Program-made: the position numbers and the translations under genes
Assembly: GCA_014896535.1 (NCBI GenBank)
Contig: JADBKE010000007.1
Location: 132,571 to 196,570, forward strand
Length of the DNA: 64,000 bases
Direction of reading: 5' to 3'
DNA from: Candidatus Fermentithermobacillaceae bacterium
Lineage (GTDB): Bacteria; Bacillota; Sulfobacillia; Fermentithermobacillales; DUSS01
Notes under the pieces: model-generated
The model's input: the letters and a program-made list of their open reading frames with translations, nothing else
The model's database searches: none
Told to the model about the DNA's origin: nothing
Part shown: piece after piece, positions 1 to 8,668 of the stretch
Layout: each line of letters opens with the position of its first letter
Position numbering within the stretch: position 1 is the first letter of the stretch

Positions 1-776
1 AGCGACTCAAGCACCAGCGCCCCTGCACCCTCTCCCATAACGAACCCGTCGCGACGCTTATCGAAGGGCATCGAAGCTTTTCCCTCGAGGTGGTTCTGAA
101 CCGTCATCGCCTTCATCGAGCAGAATCCGGCAAAGGCGAGGGGAACGAGCGGTGCTTCCGTCCCTCCCGCGATCATCACGTCAGCGTCTCCCCGGCGGAT
201 GATTTCGAAGGCGTCACCGATGGCATTGGCCCCCGAAGCGCATGCCGTGACCACCGTATCGATGGGCCCCTTCAATCCCAGGTCTATGGCCACCTGACCC
301 GAGGCCATATTGGCGATCATCATCGGGATAAAAAAGGGAGATACTCGGTCCGGTCCTTTTTGCCGGAATACCTCTTCCTGTTCCACGAGAGTCGTGATCC
401 CACCGATACCGGTGCCAAAGATCACACCGGACCTCTCGGGATCGAATTTGCCGTAAATGCCGGCGTCTTCCATCGCCATCCGGGAGACAACCACGGCAAA
501 CTGGACAAATCTGTCCATCTTCCGCGCTTCGCGCCTGTCCAGATACTGATTGGGGTCAAAATCCACTTCGCCGGCGATTTGGGTGGGAAAAGGGGAGGGG
601 TCAAACCTGGTCACGCGTCTTATACCGCTTTTGCCTTCCTTCAAAGCTTTCCAAAACTCTCCGGCGCCGGTTCCTATCGGGCTTATAACTCCGATTCCCG
701 TGATCGCGACGGGGCGGTTCCTTCCGGTCCGTTGAGCAGCTTGAACTACATCTTCCACCAGAACCGTATCCTCCAT
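1..776 (-). CDS. fabF: 3-oxoacyl-[ACP] synthase II, partial (C-terminus beyond window)
   Basis: FabF condenses malonyl-ACP with growing acyl-ACP in type II fatty acid synthesis. The frame stays open to base 1, so only about the N-terminal 258 residues are present. Visible are the VAITGIGVISPIG start of the thiolase fold and the nucleophile region VVTACASGANAIGDA with the catalytic Cys; the His residues lie outside the window. I chose the ATG at 776, which adds a roughly 22-residue leader before the usual beginning of the family; GTG codons inside that leader are alternatives. It is the last visible gene of the fab operon, 229 bases after acpP. Family assignment is firm; the exact start is not. 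Confidence 0.9.
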   Translation of the reverse strand, partial: MEDTVLVEDVVQAAQRTGRNRPVAITGIGVISPIGTGAGEFWKALKEGKSGIRRVTRFDPSPFPTQIAGEVDFDPNQYLDRREARKMDRFVQFAVVVSRMAMEDAGIYGKFDPERSGVIFGTGIGGITTLVEQEEVFRQKGPDRVSPFFIPMMIANMASGQVAIDLGLKGPIDTVVTACASGANAIGDAFEIIRRGDADVMIAGGTEAPLVPLAFAGFCSMKAMTVQNHLEGKASMPFDKRRDGFVMGEGAGALVLES

Positions 777-1005
777 CGGAGTTTCTCTTCCCCCTGTCTT
801 CCGCTCCTGTACTCCAGCAGAGAATGCTCGGCGCTCGAGACCGGCATCTGACGCGCGTCACGTTCCCGCGCTTTACGACGCGCCTTGCGACTTGAAAAAT
901 CCTCTGCAACCGGACCACACTTCATCCGGCGCGACGAGATATCTCTCCCGCGTCCCGGGGGTCCAAAGGCCCGCGGTCGCGCCGGGACGCGGGGTTCGTG
1001 CAGGC

Positions 1006-1257
1006 TCAGTCGTTGTCTTTGGAGTGCCGCCTGATGTACTCAACGGCATCCCGCACAGTGGAGAGGTTTTCCGCATCCTCGTCTGGGATGCTCAGGTTGA
1101 ATTCCCCCTCCATCGCCATTATGAGGTCAACTATCTCAAGGGAGTCCGCCCCCAGGTCGTCGATGAAGGATGCATCCATGGTGACCGAGGATTCGTCCAC
1201 GCCGAGTTGCTCGACAATGATCTTCTTGATTCTCTCGAAGATCTCATCCGTTGACAC
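1006..1257 (-). CDS. acpP: Acyl carrier protein
   Basis: An 83-residue acidic helical protein carrying acyl intermediates on a phosphopantetheine arm. The attachment Ser sits in [15 protein letters not shown], the hallmark of the family, and length is typical. The GTG at 1257 ([10 protein letters not shown]) lies 9 bases from a strong GGAGG, whereas the ATG two codons earlier almost abuts it, so GTG is preferred. The gene lies between fabG and fabF, as in many Bacillota fab operons. Confidence 0.96.
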   Translation of the reverse strand: MSTDEIFERIKKIIVEQLGVDESSVTMDASFIDDLGADSLEIVDLIMAMEGEFNLSIPDEDAENLSTVRDAVEYIRRHSKDND

Positions 1258-1289
1258 CCGCATTCACCTCCTTCTTGCCACAGCATGAT

Positions 1290-2045
1290 CTATGAAACCC
1301 ATCCCATAGACATGCCTCCGTCCACAACGAGGACCTGCCCGGTCATATACGATGCCCCGGGTGATACCAGGAAACTGACCACGTGGGCGACATCTTCGGG
1401 TGTACCTGCGCGCCCGAGGGGAATCATTTTCTCTATCTTTTCCTTGACGGTTTGGGGTAACGCCTTCGTCATCTCGGTGTCTATGTACCCGGGCGCCACG
1501 ACATTGGCAGTTATACCGTACCGGGCGAGTTCTTTAGCGACCGCCTTCGTGAACCCTATGATTCCCGCCTTGGAGGCACAGTAGTTAGCTTGGCCGATGT
1601 TTCCCGTAAGCGCCACCACCGATGATATGCTCACGATCCGGCCCGATCGTTGCCTCATCATTTGACGGGCGGCAGCTCTGGTGACGTTGTACACCCCCTT
1701 TAAGTTGACAGACATAACCTTGTCCCAGTCTTCTTCGGACATCCTGGCAAGTAAAGCATCCCGCGTCACACCCGCGTTACAGACCAGGACATCCAGGCGT
1801 CCGAACCTGGCTATGACCTCGTTTACCATCCTTTCGGACTCCCGGAAGTCGGCGACATCCGCTTTGACGAGGACGACTTCACCGCCGGACTCCAGTATCT
1901 TCTCTTCGGTCTCCCGAGCTCCTCTTTCGTCGGCGGAGTAATTCACCGCCACTTTAAATCCGTCTTGAGCGAGTCTCAGCGCTACGGCGCGGCCGATTCC
2001 CCGAGAAGCTCCAGTTACCAGGGCAGACGAAGTCGCGCCAATCAT
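1290..2045 (-). CDS. fabG: 3-oxoacyl-[ACP] reductase
   Basis: A 251-residue short-chain dehydrogenase/reductase that reduces 3-oxoacyl-ACP with NADPH. It has the nucleotide-binding TGASRGIG motif near residue 12, NAG (VLVCNAG), and the Ser-Tyr-Lys triad in SISSVVAL...YCASKAG. The C-terminus MTGQVLVVDGG is typical of FabG. The ATG overlaps the fabD stop by four bases (ATGA), with AAGGAGG inside the fabD end, indicating translational coupling. Confidence 0.96.
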   Translation of the reverse strand: MIGATSSALVTGASRGIGRAVALRLAQDGFKVAVNYSADERGARETEEKILESGGEVVLVKADVADFRESERMVNEVIARFGRLDVLVCNAGVTRDALLARMSEEDWDKVMSVNLKGVYNVTRAAARQMMRQRSGRIVSISSVVALTGNIGQANYCASKAGIIGFTKAVAKELARYGITANVVAPGYIDTEMTKALPQTVKEKIEKMIPLGRAGTPEDVAHVVSFLVSPGASYMTGQVLVVDGGMSMGWVS

Positions 2046-2986
2046 CTTAGCAAAGCCTCCTTGTGGAAATCAAGGACGGCCCCCAGCTCCGCCGGGGTGA
2101 TAAAGTTCGCCGCCATCGCGTTGGGGTTTATTTTCCTCACGAACCCGGTCAGGGACTTACCCGGTCCGACTTCCAAAAAGGCAACGGCACCATCCCTAGT
2201 CATGGCCTCCACCGAGGTTTGCCACAGAACCGGTGAAGTAACTTGTTTCACGAGATTCTCAACGATCTCCTCCGGCGTCATTTCCCTTTCCCCGGTTACG
2301 TTGGAGTAAACGGGGATGGACGGTGCCCGGACGGTAACGCGTTCCAGTTCTCTTCTGAGCCTTTCTTCGGCGGGAGCTATCAGCGGTGAGTGGAACGGAG
2401 CGCTGACGTCCAGGGGGATCGCCTTTCCCCCCTTGGACCGCGCCAGTCTCGAAACCTCGGCGACCGCAGCGGCTTCACCAGAAACGACTATCTGTCCCGG
2501 GCAGTTGTAGTTGGCTGGCTGAACGATACCCACAGAGCGGGCCTCGAAACACATAGCCTCGATCTCTGCGGCAGAAAGCCCCAGGATAGCCGCCATCCCT
2601 CCTCGCCCCGGGGGGCAAGCTTCCTGCATGAACCGCCCCCGTTTTCTGGTGAGGACGACCGCGTCCCTCAGGGAAAGGCTCCCGGCGATGACCAGCGCGG
2701 TGTACTCGCCCAAACTCAAACCCGCCACCATGTCCGGCTTGAGCCCCTTCGACTCGAGGACCCTGGCCGCGGCGACGCTTGCTGTCAATATGGCGGGCTG
2801 CGCGTTGGCCGTAAGGGTGAGCTCCTCCCTCGGTCCTTCAAAACACAGCCTGGATAGGGGTTCTCCCAGGGCGTCATCGGCCTCTTCGAAAGTACGCCTC
2901 GCTTCCTCGAACTCCTCGTAAAGCTCCCGGCACATCCCCGGGAATTGCGCTCCTTGCCCCGGAAAAACCCAAGCTACCTTCCCCAT
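2042..2986 (-). CDS. fabD: Malonyl-CoA:ACP transacylase
   Basis: FabD loads malonyl groups onto ACP. The 314-residue protein begins with the family signature VAWVFPGQGAQFPGM, has the nucleophile Ser in GLSLGEY, and the catalytic His in SAPFHSPL. I took the ATG at 2986, six bases after AAGGTG, rather than the upstream in-frame codon at 2995. It overlaps fabG by four bases and lies downstream of the degV-type gene in the same operon. Confidence 0.96.
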   Translation of the reverse strand: MGKVAWVFPGQGAQFPGMCRELYEEFEEARRTFEEADDALGEPLSRLCFEGPREELTLTANAQPAILTASVAAARVLESKGLKPDMVAGLSLGEYTALVIAGSLSLRDAVVLTRKRGRFMQEACPPGRGGMAAILGLSAAEIEAMCFEARSVGIVQPANYNCPGQIVVSGEAAAVAEVSRLARSKGGKAIPLDVSAPFHSPLIAPAEERLRRELERVTVRAPSIPVYSNVTGEREMTPEEIVENLVKQVTSPVLWQTSVEAMTRDGAVAFLEVGPGKSLTGFVRKINPNAMAANFITPAELGAVLDFHKEALLR

Positions 2987-3084
2987 CGCAGTCACCTTCT
3001 TCTTCTGCCCGGGATGCCAAACCCGAAGCGTATTGAAAACCGTTTACGGTACGGGCACGCCTACGCTGGTACTATAGAACCGTA

Positions 3085-3936
3085 TTACGGCACCGGAATG
3101 ACGATCACGGCGAGCGTGCCGGGTCCCGTGTGGGTTCCGATTATTGAACCGATCTCGGTTTCTTCGTAACGAGCTACATCGTACTTGGGAACGACCATCT
3201 CCTTCAGGGCTTGCGCGCGGTCTAGTGCGTCGGCATGACATATTCCCACAAGGACGCGGCTTCCAAAGGGAACCCGTTCACCTACGAGCTCAACCATTCT
3301 TGGTATCACCTTCGAGCTTCCGCGCACCCGTTCCACGGCGGCAACATACCCATCCCTGTCCAACGTGAGGATGGGCTTCATGTTTAAAAGGGACCCTACG
3401 AAGTGCTGCGCCCGGCCTATGCGACCGTTTTTGAGAAGGTAGTCGAGGGTGTCCACCGAGAAAATGGTCGCATGAGTTGACGCCATCTTCAAGGCGGCAT
3501 CCCTCACCTCCTCGAAGGAAGCGCCTTTTTCGGCCATGGCCTGGGCCTCGAGGGCTATCAGGCCATATCCTATCGAAGCAGCCTTGGAATCTACCACCGC
3601 GATCTGGCGACCCTCCAGAGCTTGGGCTGCGATGGTCGCAGCCTGATAGGTGCCGCTCAGGGCCGAAGAAAGCAGGATGGCCACCACTGGCGAGCCGTCA
3701 GCTGTAAGTTCCTCGAATACTTTTTGAAAATCTCCGGGAGACGGCTGCGATGTCCGCGGATGGTATTCGGAAGTCCGCAGTTTATCGTAAAAAGCCCTCC
3801 CTCTCATCTCGTAACCGTCTTTGTAAGACTCGGGTCCGAAGTGGACCGTAAGGGGAACCACTCCTATCCCCTTTTCCTCCAGGATCTTTGGATCGATGTC
3901 ACAGGCGCTGTCCGTAACGATCTTCACCCGTGGCAT
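3085..3936 (-). CDS. DegV family fatty-acid-binding protein (FakB-type)
   Basis: A 283-residue DegV-fold protein. Signatures are the N-terminal KIVTDSACDI, TSQPSPGDF near residue 65, and LLSSALSGTYQAA around residue 95, which line the fatty-acid pocket in this family. FakB proteins present exogenous fatty acids to the kinase FakA, and a FakA homologue is encoded at 16765-18525. Its position between fabH and fabD in the fatty-acid operon supports that role. The ATG at 3936 follows a GGGGGTG stretch; the ATG at 3951 has no visible ribosome binding site. Confidence 0.88.
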   Translation of the reverse strand: MPRVKIVTDSACDIDPKILEEKGIGVVPLTVHFGPESYKDGYEMRGRAFYDKLRTSEYHPRTSQPSPGDFQKVFEELTADGSPVVAILLSSALSGTYQAATIAAQALEGRQIAVVDSKAASIGYGLIALEAQAMAEKGASFEEVRDAALKMASTHATIFSVDTLDYLLKNGRIGRAQHFVGSLLNMKPILTLDRDGYVAAVERVRGSSKVIPRMVELVGERVPFGSRVLVGICHADALDRAQALKEMVVPKYDVARYEETEIGSIIGTHTGPGTLAVIVIPVP

Positions 3937-4066
3937 TTCCCGCACCCCCATTGTCTTTTGGTTTTAATAACCCCCGATTGCAGATGAGCGTCGAAGTCAA
4001 CCCGATCTGCTCTCTATCGGCCCAGATCAGCCCCGCCGGCCCCAAAAGCGGCCTGGCCGGGAAGTT

Positions 4067-5047
4067 TCACCACGTTATCGCCACAGAACCCCAGCTCAGA
4101 CCCGCGCCGAACGCCACCAGCACCAGGAAATCCCCTTCGTTGACGCGACCATCCTTCACTGCTTCCCAGAGGGCGATCGGCACCGAAGCCGACGACGTAT
4201 TACCGTACCTGTCGATGTTGACCACCACCTTATCCCGAGGTATTCCCAGGTACTGGCAGGCAGAATCGATTATCCTGAGATTGGCCTGATGCGGAATCAA
4301 GAGATCTACGTCCCGCGGGGTCTTCCCGCACTGGTTGAGAACCGCCTGAACCGCGGAGTTCATAGCTTTGACGGCGAACTTGAACACAGCTTTGCCGTCC
4401 ATATGTACATAATGTAGTCCCGCATCCACCGTCTCGTGGCTGGCCGGCAACCGCGATCCCCCGGCTGGAAGCCGCAGCAGGTCCGCACCGGATCCATCTG
4501 CCCCAAGGTGGGTTCCGATGATACCCCGCCCTTCTTCGACGGGAGATAGCAGCGCCGCGCCGGCGCCGTCTCCAAAGAGGACGCAAGTATTGCGATCCTC
4601 CCAGTTGACTATCCTCGACAGGGTCTCGGCCCCCACTACCAGCACGTTGTCGTATAAACCGGTCTTGACGAACTGCGACCCGACCACCAGGCCGTACACG
4701 AAGCCGGTGCACCCGATTTCTATGTCGAAACACGCAGCGCGGCTGGCACCTATCTTGGCCTGAACCAGGCAAGCGGTGGCGGGAAAGAGCATATCAGGGC
4801 TGGCGGACGCGACGATGACCAGATCCACGTCCCGGGGTGCCACGCCCGCATCCTCCAGGGCCATCAGGGATGCTTGGGCCGCCAGGTCCGACGTGGCCAC
4901 CTCCGGCGTGGCCAGCCTTCTTTCCCTGATTCCGGTCCTCTCCACTATCCACTCGTCCGAAGTCTCCACCATCTTCTCGAGGTCATAATTGGTCAACCGA
5001 ACCGGAGGAATCGATACGCCGAGACCCTTGATGCCGCATCCTCTCAC
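4067..5047 (-). CDS. fabH: 3-oxoacyl-[ACP] synthase III
   Basis: FabH starts fatty acid synthesis by condensing an acyl-CoA primer with malonyl-ACP. The Cys-His-Asn triad is visible: Cys in FDIEIGCTGFVYGL, His in LLIPHQANLRII, and Asn in YGNTSSASVPIAL. I chose the GTG at 5047 (MRGCGIKGLGVSIPP), six bases after GAGGTG; this gives 326 residues, normal for FabH. Upstream in-frame starts as far as 5077 are possible. It lies 164 bases downstream of plsX. Confidence 0.95.
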   Translation of the reverse strand: MRGCGIKGLGVSIPPVRLTNYDLEKMVETSDEWIVERTGIRERRLATPEVATSDLAAQASLMALEDAGVAPRDVDLVIVASASPDMLFPATACLVQAKIGASRAACFDIEIGCTGFVYGLVVGSQFVKTGLYDNVLVVGAETLSRIVNWEDRNTCVLFGDGAGAALLSPVEEGRGIIGTHLGADGSGADLLRLPAGGSRLPASHETVDAGLHYVHMDGKAVFKFAVKAMNSAVQAVLNQCGKTPRDVDLLIPHQANLRIIDSACQYLGIPRDKVVVNIDRYGNTSSASVPIALWEAVKDGRVNEGDFLVLVAFGAGLSWGSVAITW

Positions 5048-5211
5048 GCCGTCCACACCTCTCATCCTTCGCCCCACAAGCAGCTGGCGGCGAGTTCGGC
5101 CTCGTCACCGTCGGCCGTCCCGGCCCGGTCTCCACTCCTCTCCCGCCCGCTCAGCAACACACGTCGTCGCCGGGCCGCAGCTACGCCGGTGCCGCTTCGT
5201 AATCCTGGGAA

Positions 5212-6285
5212 TCATCGGGTACCCGCCCGGGCCTGCAAAGCCCGGCCGATCTTGCCCGTAACATCCTCTTCTACACACCGGAGAGCTGCGCGAATGCCGT
5301 TTGCTATCGCCTTTCCTCCGGATGAACCGTGGCACTTGATTACCGTCCCACTGAGACCCAGAAGGGGCGCACCTCCGTACTCGGTGTAATCCAGAATCTT
5401 CCTGACTCTGGAGAATGCAGGTTTCAGCAGAAGAGCCCCCAACTTGGACCTGAGGTCCCGAGTTACCTCCCGTTTTATGGTCTGAAGCTGGAAGAAAGCG
5501 GTACCCTCGCAGGTCTTAAGGAACACGTTTCCGGTAAACCCGTCACACACTACCACACCGCCGTCTAATGCGAAGACGTCCCTGGCTTCGATATTCCCCT
5601 GGAAGTTTATGGGTGCCCGCGACAGAAGCTCGAAAGCTTTTCTCGAGAGAAGGTTTCCTTTCTCCTGCTCCACTCCAACGTTGAGAAGAGCCACGGGCGG
5701 GTTTGACCAGCCCAGCACCGCGCTGGCGTACACATGGCCCATCACCGCGAACTCCACGATGTTTTCCGGCCTGCAGTCGACGGAAGCCCCCAGGTCGATG
5801 AAGAACACACCGCGACCGGCCGACGATGGAAGGACGGTACCCAGCCCCGGCTTTTCAACCCCTTCCGCCCTACCCAAAATCAGGACTCCGCCAGCTACCA
5901 GCGCGCCGGTGGAACCAGCCGAAACAAATGCGTGAGCCCTGCCTTCCTTTACGGCTGTAAGTCCCAGGACGATGCTGGAGTCGGGTTTTCCCCGGATAGC
6001 CCTCACAGGGGCATCTGAAGGAGAGATCACCGACTTCGAGACGATGAAATCTACGTCCTCCAGGGTCAGCCCGGGAACCTTCGTGGCCCTCGCCTTGAGG
6101 TTTTCTATAGACGCTTCATCTCCCACAGGGACCACGTTTATCCCTTGAGCCAGGGCTTCCAGACACCCTTCCAGCGCAGCCTCGCGCACGTCCCCGCCCA
6201 TGAGGTCGAGGGCAATCCGGAACTTAGAGGTGGGGGAATCGTTACGATCCACGATATCAGGAGTTTTCCGACCTTCCTCCGGCAT
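5212..6285 (-). CDS. plsX: Phosphate acyltransferase PlsX
   Basis: PlsX converts acyl-ACP to acyl-phosphate, the acyl donor for the first membrane phospholipid acylation. The protein has 357 residues, slightly longer than usual because of an N-terminal tail of about 20. It carries the family N-motif RIALDLMGGD, VSAGSTGALVAGG near residue 110, and CDGFTGNVFLKT. The ATG at 6285 sits six bases after GGGAGG and overlaps the fapR 3' end by 29 bases. FakA/FakB products would also feed acyl-phosphate into this step. Confidence 0.95.
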   Translation of the reverse strand: MPEEGRKTPDIVDRNDSPTSKFRIALDLMGGDVREAALEGCLEALAQGINVVPVGDEASIENLKARATKVPGLTLEDVDFIVSKSVISPSDAPVRAIRGKPDSSIVLGLTAVKEGRAHAFVSAGSTGALVAGGVLILGRAEGVEKPGLGTVLPSSAGRGVFFIDLGASVDCRPENIVEFAVMGHVYASAVLGWSNPPVALLNVGVEQEKGNLLSRKAFELLSRAPINFQGNIEARDVFALDGGVVVCDGFTGNVFLKTCEGTAFFQLQTIKREVTRDLRSKLGALLLKPAFSRVRKILDYTEYGGAPLLGLSGTVIKCHGSSGGKAIANGIRAALRCVEEDVTGKIGRALQARAGTR

Positions 6286-7093
6286 GGTCACCCTCCCTCT
6301 CCGCGTTACGCTGGTCCACTCCTTCCGCCTGCGTCACACCCGCCGGCAGGCTGCTCCCTTGCCGTTCGCTGCTTCCGCCGATTGTTCGCGAACCAGGTTC
6401 GGGACTGCAATCCCCCTGTAGCACGGGGTCCGTCCCGAAACCGGGATTCGCCGGGAGAACCTCATCTGCCCGGGAAGCAGCACTCGGTGGCGAAAGACGA
6501 CCTGTCTGCGGACCGCTTCCGCGACCGGCGTCATCCAGCGCAAACATCAGGAATTTGGCCCTGAAAACCAGATCACCCCGGGACCGCGTCTCCACGAGGA
6601 CCACCGACTTGTTGCCCTTGGTCCTTACGACCTGAGCTTTAGCTACCAGTTTTTCCCCAATTCGAACGGGACGTTTAAACTTGAGGTTGGCGATACCCGT
6701 CACGACGTTACCGGCATCTATCACCGAAAAAGCCAGAGAATCGGCCTGGGCGAAAATGTAGTGGCTGCGTATGATGCCTGAACGCTCGAAGGCCATGTCG
6801 GGGGTGGCTTCCATCACAGATATGGCCGATTTCCCCAATTCAACGTCGAGGAGTTCGCCAATGATTTCTCCAGGCGGAAGAGATTTCACCCGGCCATAAA
6901 CCATCTCGGCGAGTTTCTTGGTTCGCTCCCTCTGGTCTGGTATGCCCAGGGCCATCCGGTCAAGACGCACCGTCTGAGGGCTCACGCCGAAGTGAGAGGC
7001 CAGCGCTTTGTCGGAGAGGAAAGGATTCCGGGAAAGCATGGCCTGGATCTCCGCCCGCCGCCTCTGACATGCATCTGCTTCTCTCACCGCCAT
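6257..7093 (-). CDS. fapR: Transcription factor FapR with C-terminal extension
   Basis: FapR represses fatty-acid and phospholipid genes until released by malonyl-CoA. The N-terminal helix-turn-helix (LSDKALASHFGVSPQTVRLD) is followed by a hot-dog effector domain (IARSH-like RSHYIFAQADSLAFSVIDA, then VARAKVVR-type strands) ending near residue 188. A tail of about 90 Pro/Gly/Ser-rich residues then runs into plsX; ordinary FapR has about 190-200 residues in total. The ATG at 7093 has an ideal AAAGGGGGG site. It is the first gene of the operon, consistent with autoregulation. Confidence 0.92.
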   Translation of the reverse strand: MAVREADACQRRRAEIQAMLSRNPFLSDKALASHFGVSPQTVRLDRMALGIPDQRERTKKLAEMVYGRVKSLPPGEIIGELLDVELGKSAISVMEATPDMAFERSGIIRSHYIFAQADSLAFSVIDAGNVVTGIANLKFKRPVRIGEKLVAKAQVVRTKGNKSVVLVETRSRGDLVFRAKFLMFALDDAGRGSGPQTGRLSPPSAASRADEVLPANPGFGTDPVLQGDCSPEPGSRTIGGSSERQGSSLPAGVTQAEGVDQRNAEREGDHAGGRSENS

Positions 7094-7221
7094 GTTCCCC
7101 CCTTTCGACGGCGTCATCTCCGGCCACCAGAGCAGGAAGTGTGCTGGCCGGGACCCGAGTTGTGACCAGGTGATAAGATGTGCCGCTAGCAGCATTGTGT
7201 AATGATCTGGCTCTAGATTCG

Positions 7222-7250
7222 AGTATACACTAGCCCCGGCGAGGATACAA
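7222..7250 (-). promoter_or_regulatory. Promoter of the fapR-fab operon with possible FapR site
   Basis: On the minus strand TTGTAT (7245-7250) and TATACT (7222-7227) are separated by 17 bases. The -10 matches the vegetative consensus 5/6, the -35 only 3/6. The -10 is embedded in a near-palindrome bounded by CTAG at both ends, which could be the FapR operator. The operator reading is an inference and weaker than the promoter call. Confidence 0.5.
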
Positions 7251-7300
7251 GACGGACAATTAAAAGCGTTACCGCGGACGTGCTTTGCCCGCACGTGCAA

Positions 7301-7619
7301 GCCTTCGTCAGGCAGTGCGGAACCCGCAATAGAGAAAGGCCACGCGCGGCAGGGCGGCAGGTTGACGGAAGGCAAGACGCTCGGGCCTGGTGACTAGACT
7401 GCGGGGTTTGTGCCCCCTCGCTCCTGAGGGGCACGAAGACGAGAACCGCAGCTTGGCCGAGATTGAAACCGCCGTCGGGTTCAATAGCGCCAAGCCAGCC
7501 AGGATGTGGGCTAGGGGCTGAAGAGGAGGGCGTGGCAACCCTACGGGCTGGGCGAAATTCTCGAAATACCGCAACTGCTCGGAAGCGGTCTCGGGTCCTC
7601 GGAGGACCGTCGTGCCGCT
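7301..7619. ncRNA. Structured non-coding region, candidate RNA of unknown class
   Basis: The 561 bases between rpmF and fapR hold no credible protein. Stems read on the plus strand: GCCTTCGTC (7301-7309) with GACGGAAGGC (7364-7373), enclosing TGCGG/CCGCA; TGCGG (7400-7404) with CCGCA (7446-7450), enclosing GTGCCCC/GGGGCAC; GCTTGGC (7451-7457) with GCCAAGC (7489-7495), enclosing ATTGAAACC/GGGTTCAAT; AGCGG (7584-7588) with CCGCT (7615-7619), enclosing GGTCCT/AGGACC. Unpaired segments are purine-rich on the plus strand. I see no conserved core of RNase P RNA, tmRNA, SRP RNA or 6S RNA. Strand and boundaries are undecided. Confidence 0.5.
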
Positions 7620-7627
7620 CCCGGGCC

Positions 7628-7653
7628 CTGCGCAGGGTGTGGGCTTTGCGCAG
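7628..7653. terminator. Hairpin at the 3' end of rpmF, possible terminator
   Basis: CTGCGCA (7628-7634) and TGCGCAG (7647-7653) form a perfect 7-bp stem just after the rpmF stop. On the plus strand it is followed by CCTACTTTTCC, so it may end a plus-strand RNA from the structured region; on the minus strand no U-run follows. Confidence 0.35.
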
Positions 7654-7654
7654 C

Positions 7655-7837
7655 CTACTTTTCCTTGACCTTCAGCACTTCCCTACCGTTGTAGTATCCG
7701 CACTCCGGGCAGACCCTGTGCGGAACGATCAGTGCGTGGCATCTGGAACACTCCACCAGAGTGGGTGGCTCCAGCTTCCAGTGCGCCCTTCGCATATCCC
7801 TTTTGGATGCGGACTTTCGTTTCTTGGGAACAGCCAT
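7655..7837 (-). CDS. rpmF: Ribosomal protein bL32
   Basis: A 60-residue basic large-subunit protein starting MAVPKKRKSASKRDMRRAHW. It has four zinc-binding cysteines in CSRC and CPEC, the zinc-ribbon form of L32. It follows yceD by 78 bases, the classic yceD-rpmF pairing, and is preceded by AGAGGAGAG. Confidence 0.98.
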   Translation of the reverse strand: MAVPKKRKSASKRDMRRAHWKLEPPTLVECSRCHALIVPHRVCPECGYYNGREVLKVKEK

Positions 7838-7915
7838 CTCGTTTCTCTCCTCTTAATCAGCGGCTTTTCAGCAGATTCGGAGGGCTCGCGGTCACCCTCG
7901 TATTCGTTGAAACCC

Positions 7916-8644
7916 CTAAACGGTGTCTTTATTACGTTCGTCGTTGGCCCCCCGGTTCGTCTGTTTGCTTTCGCCTTCGCCGGCGTTCTCACCGCTTTCA
8001 TCGCGGCTTTCGCCCATTTCCCGGTTAGGTCTCAAGGCCTCCAGAAGCTTTTGCCCGAAAAGGCTCGGCCCTGTTCTCGCCGGAGTGCAGGAGCAGTCTC
8101 CTTCGTTGAGGTTTTTGCCACATACAGGGCAGATGCCCCTGCAATCGGGTCGGCACAGCGGTTTCATGGGGAGGCTGAGCGTGACCTCGGCTACGATGGC
8201 TCCGGAGATATCGGCCATGCTTCCTTCCAGCGGATACACGCACATATCCGCCTCAAGAGCGTCCTCGAGTCGGAACTCGTCTTCCTCTTCGTTTTCCCGA
8301 GGCGATACCGTTCCTCGTCCCTTCTCGGTTCGCTCGTCTTCCTTCTTTTTGAGATCCTGAGCCTTCTCCAGCACCATGGCGTCTACGAAGAGAGCTTCGA
8401 ATCCAACATCAAACCGCTGGGTAAAGCGGGCAAGGCAGCGGGAACACTCGAGCTCCACCACGCCGGTGGCGTTACCCTCCACGTAAACGCCGTTGCCCGT
8501 GTTGGTCGCAACGCCGCGAGCTCTCACGGCTTCGGGAAAACGAACCTCCGAGCCGCCCGCCACAACCGGGTCAAATCGCGCCCGCTCGTCGAAGGCGGTG
8601 CTCGCCCCGATTTCGTCGATGATCTCCGAAAGGTCGATCTTCAA
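7916..8644 (-). CDS. YceD/DUF177 family protein
   Basis: YceD proteins are encoded next to rpmF and in several organisms affect 23S rRNA maturation. The core has the ELECSRCLARF motif and a C-terminal four-Cys cluster CRPDCRGICPVCGKNLNEGDC typical of the Gram-positive form. A charged insertion lies near residues 110-145, and a disordered Glu/Asn-rich tail follows. I chose the TTG at 8644 (KIDLSEIID) because a perfect promoter places the RNA start only about 17 bases upstream; longer versions of the ORF would begin before the transcript does. Confidence 0.88.
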   Translation of the reverse strand: MKIDLSEIIDEIGASTAFDERARFDPVVAGGSEVRFPEAVRARGVATNTGNGVYVEGNATGVVELECSRCLARFTQRFDVGFEALFVDAMVLEKAQDLKKKEDERTEKGRGTVSPRENEEEDEFRLEDALEADMCVYPLEGSMADISGAIVAEVTLSLPMKPLCRPDCRGICPVCGKNLNEGDCSCTPARTGPSLFGQKLLEALRPNREMGESRDESGENAGEGESKQTNRGANDERNKDTV

Positions 8645-8668
8645 TCTCTCATCCCCAGAACATGAGGC

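Noticed and set aside
2042-2986. FabD nucleophile motif GLSLGE instead of GHSLGE
   Set aside because: The GxSxG pattern and catalytic Ser and His are intact; the Leu variant is not enough to suggest altered function.
7459-7490. ATTGAAAC resembling the end of a CRISPR repeat
   Set aside because: It occurs once, inside a hairpin, with no repeated units or spacers; no CRISPR array or cas gene is in the window.
7301-7640. RNase P RNA, tmRNA, SRP RNA or 6S RNA as identity of the structured region
   Set aside because: None of the conserved cores I know (for example GAGGAAAGUCC of RNase P, a tmRNA acceptor end or tag, the SRP GGAAGGAAGCAGC-type loop) is present on either strand.
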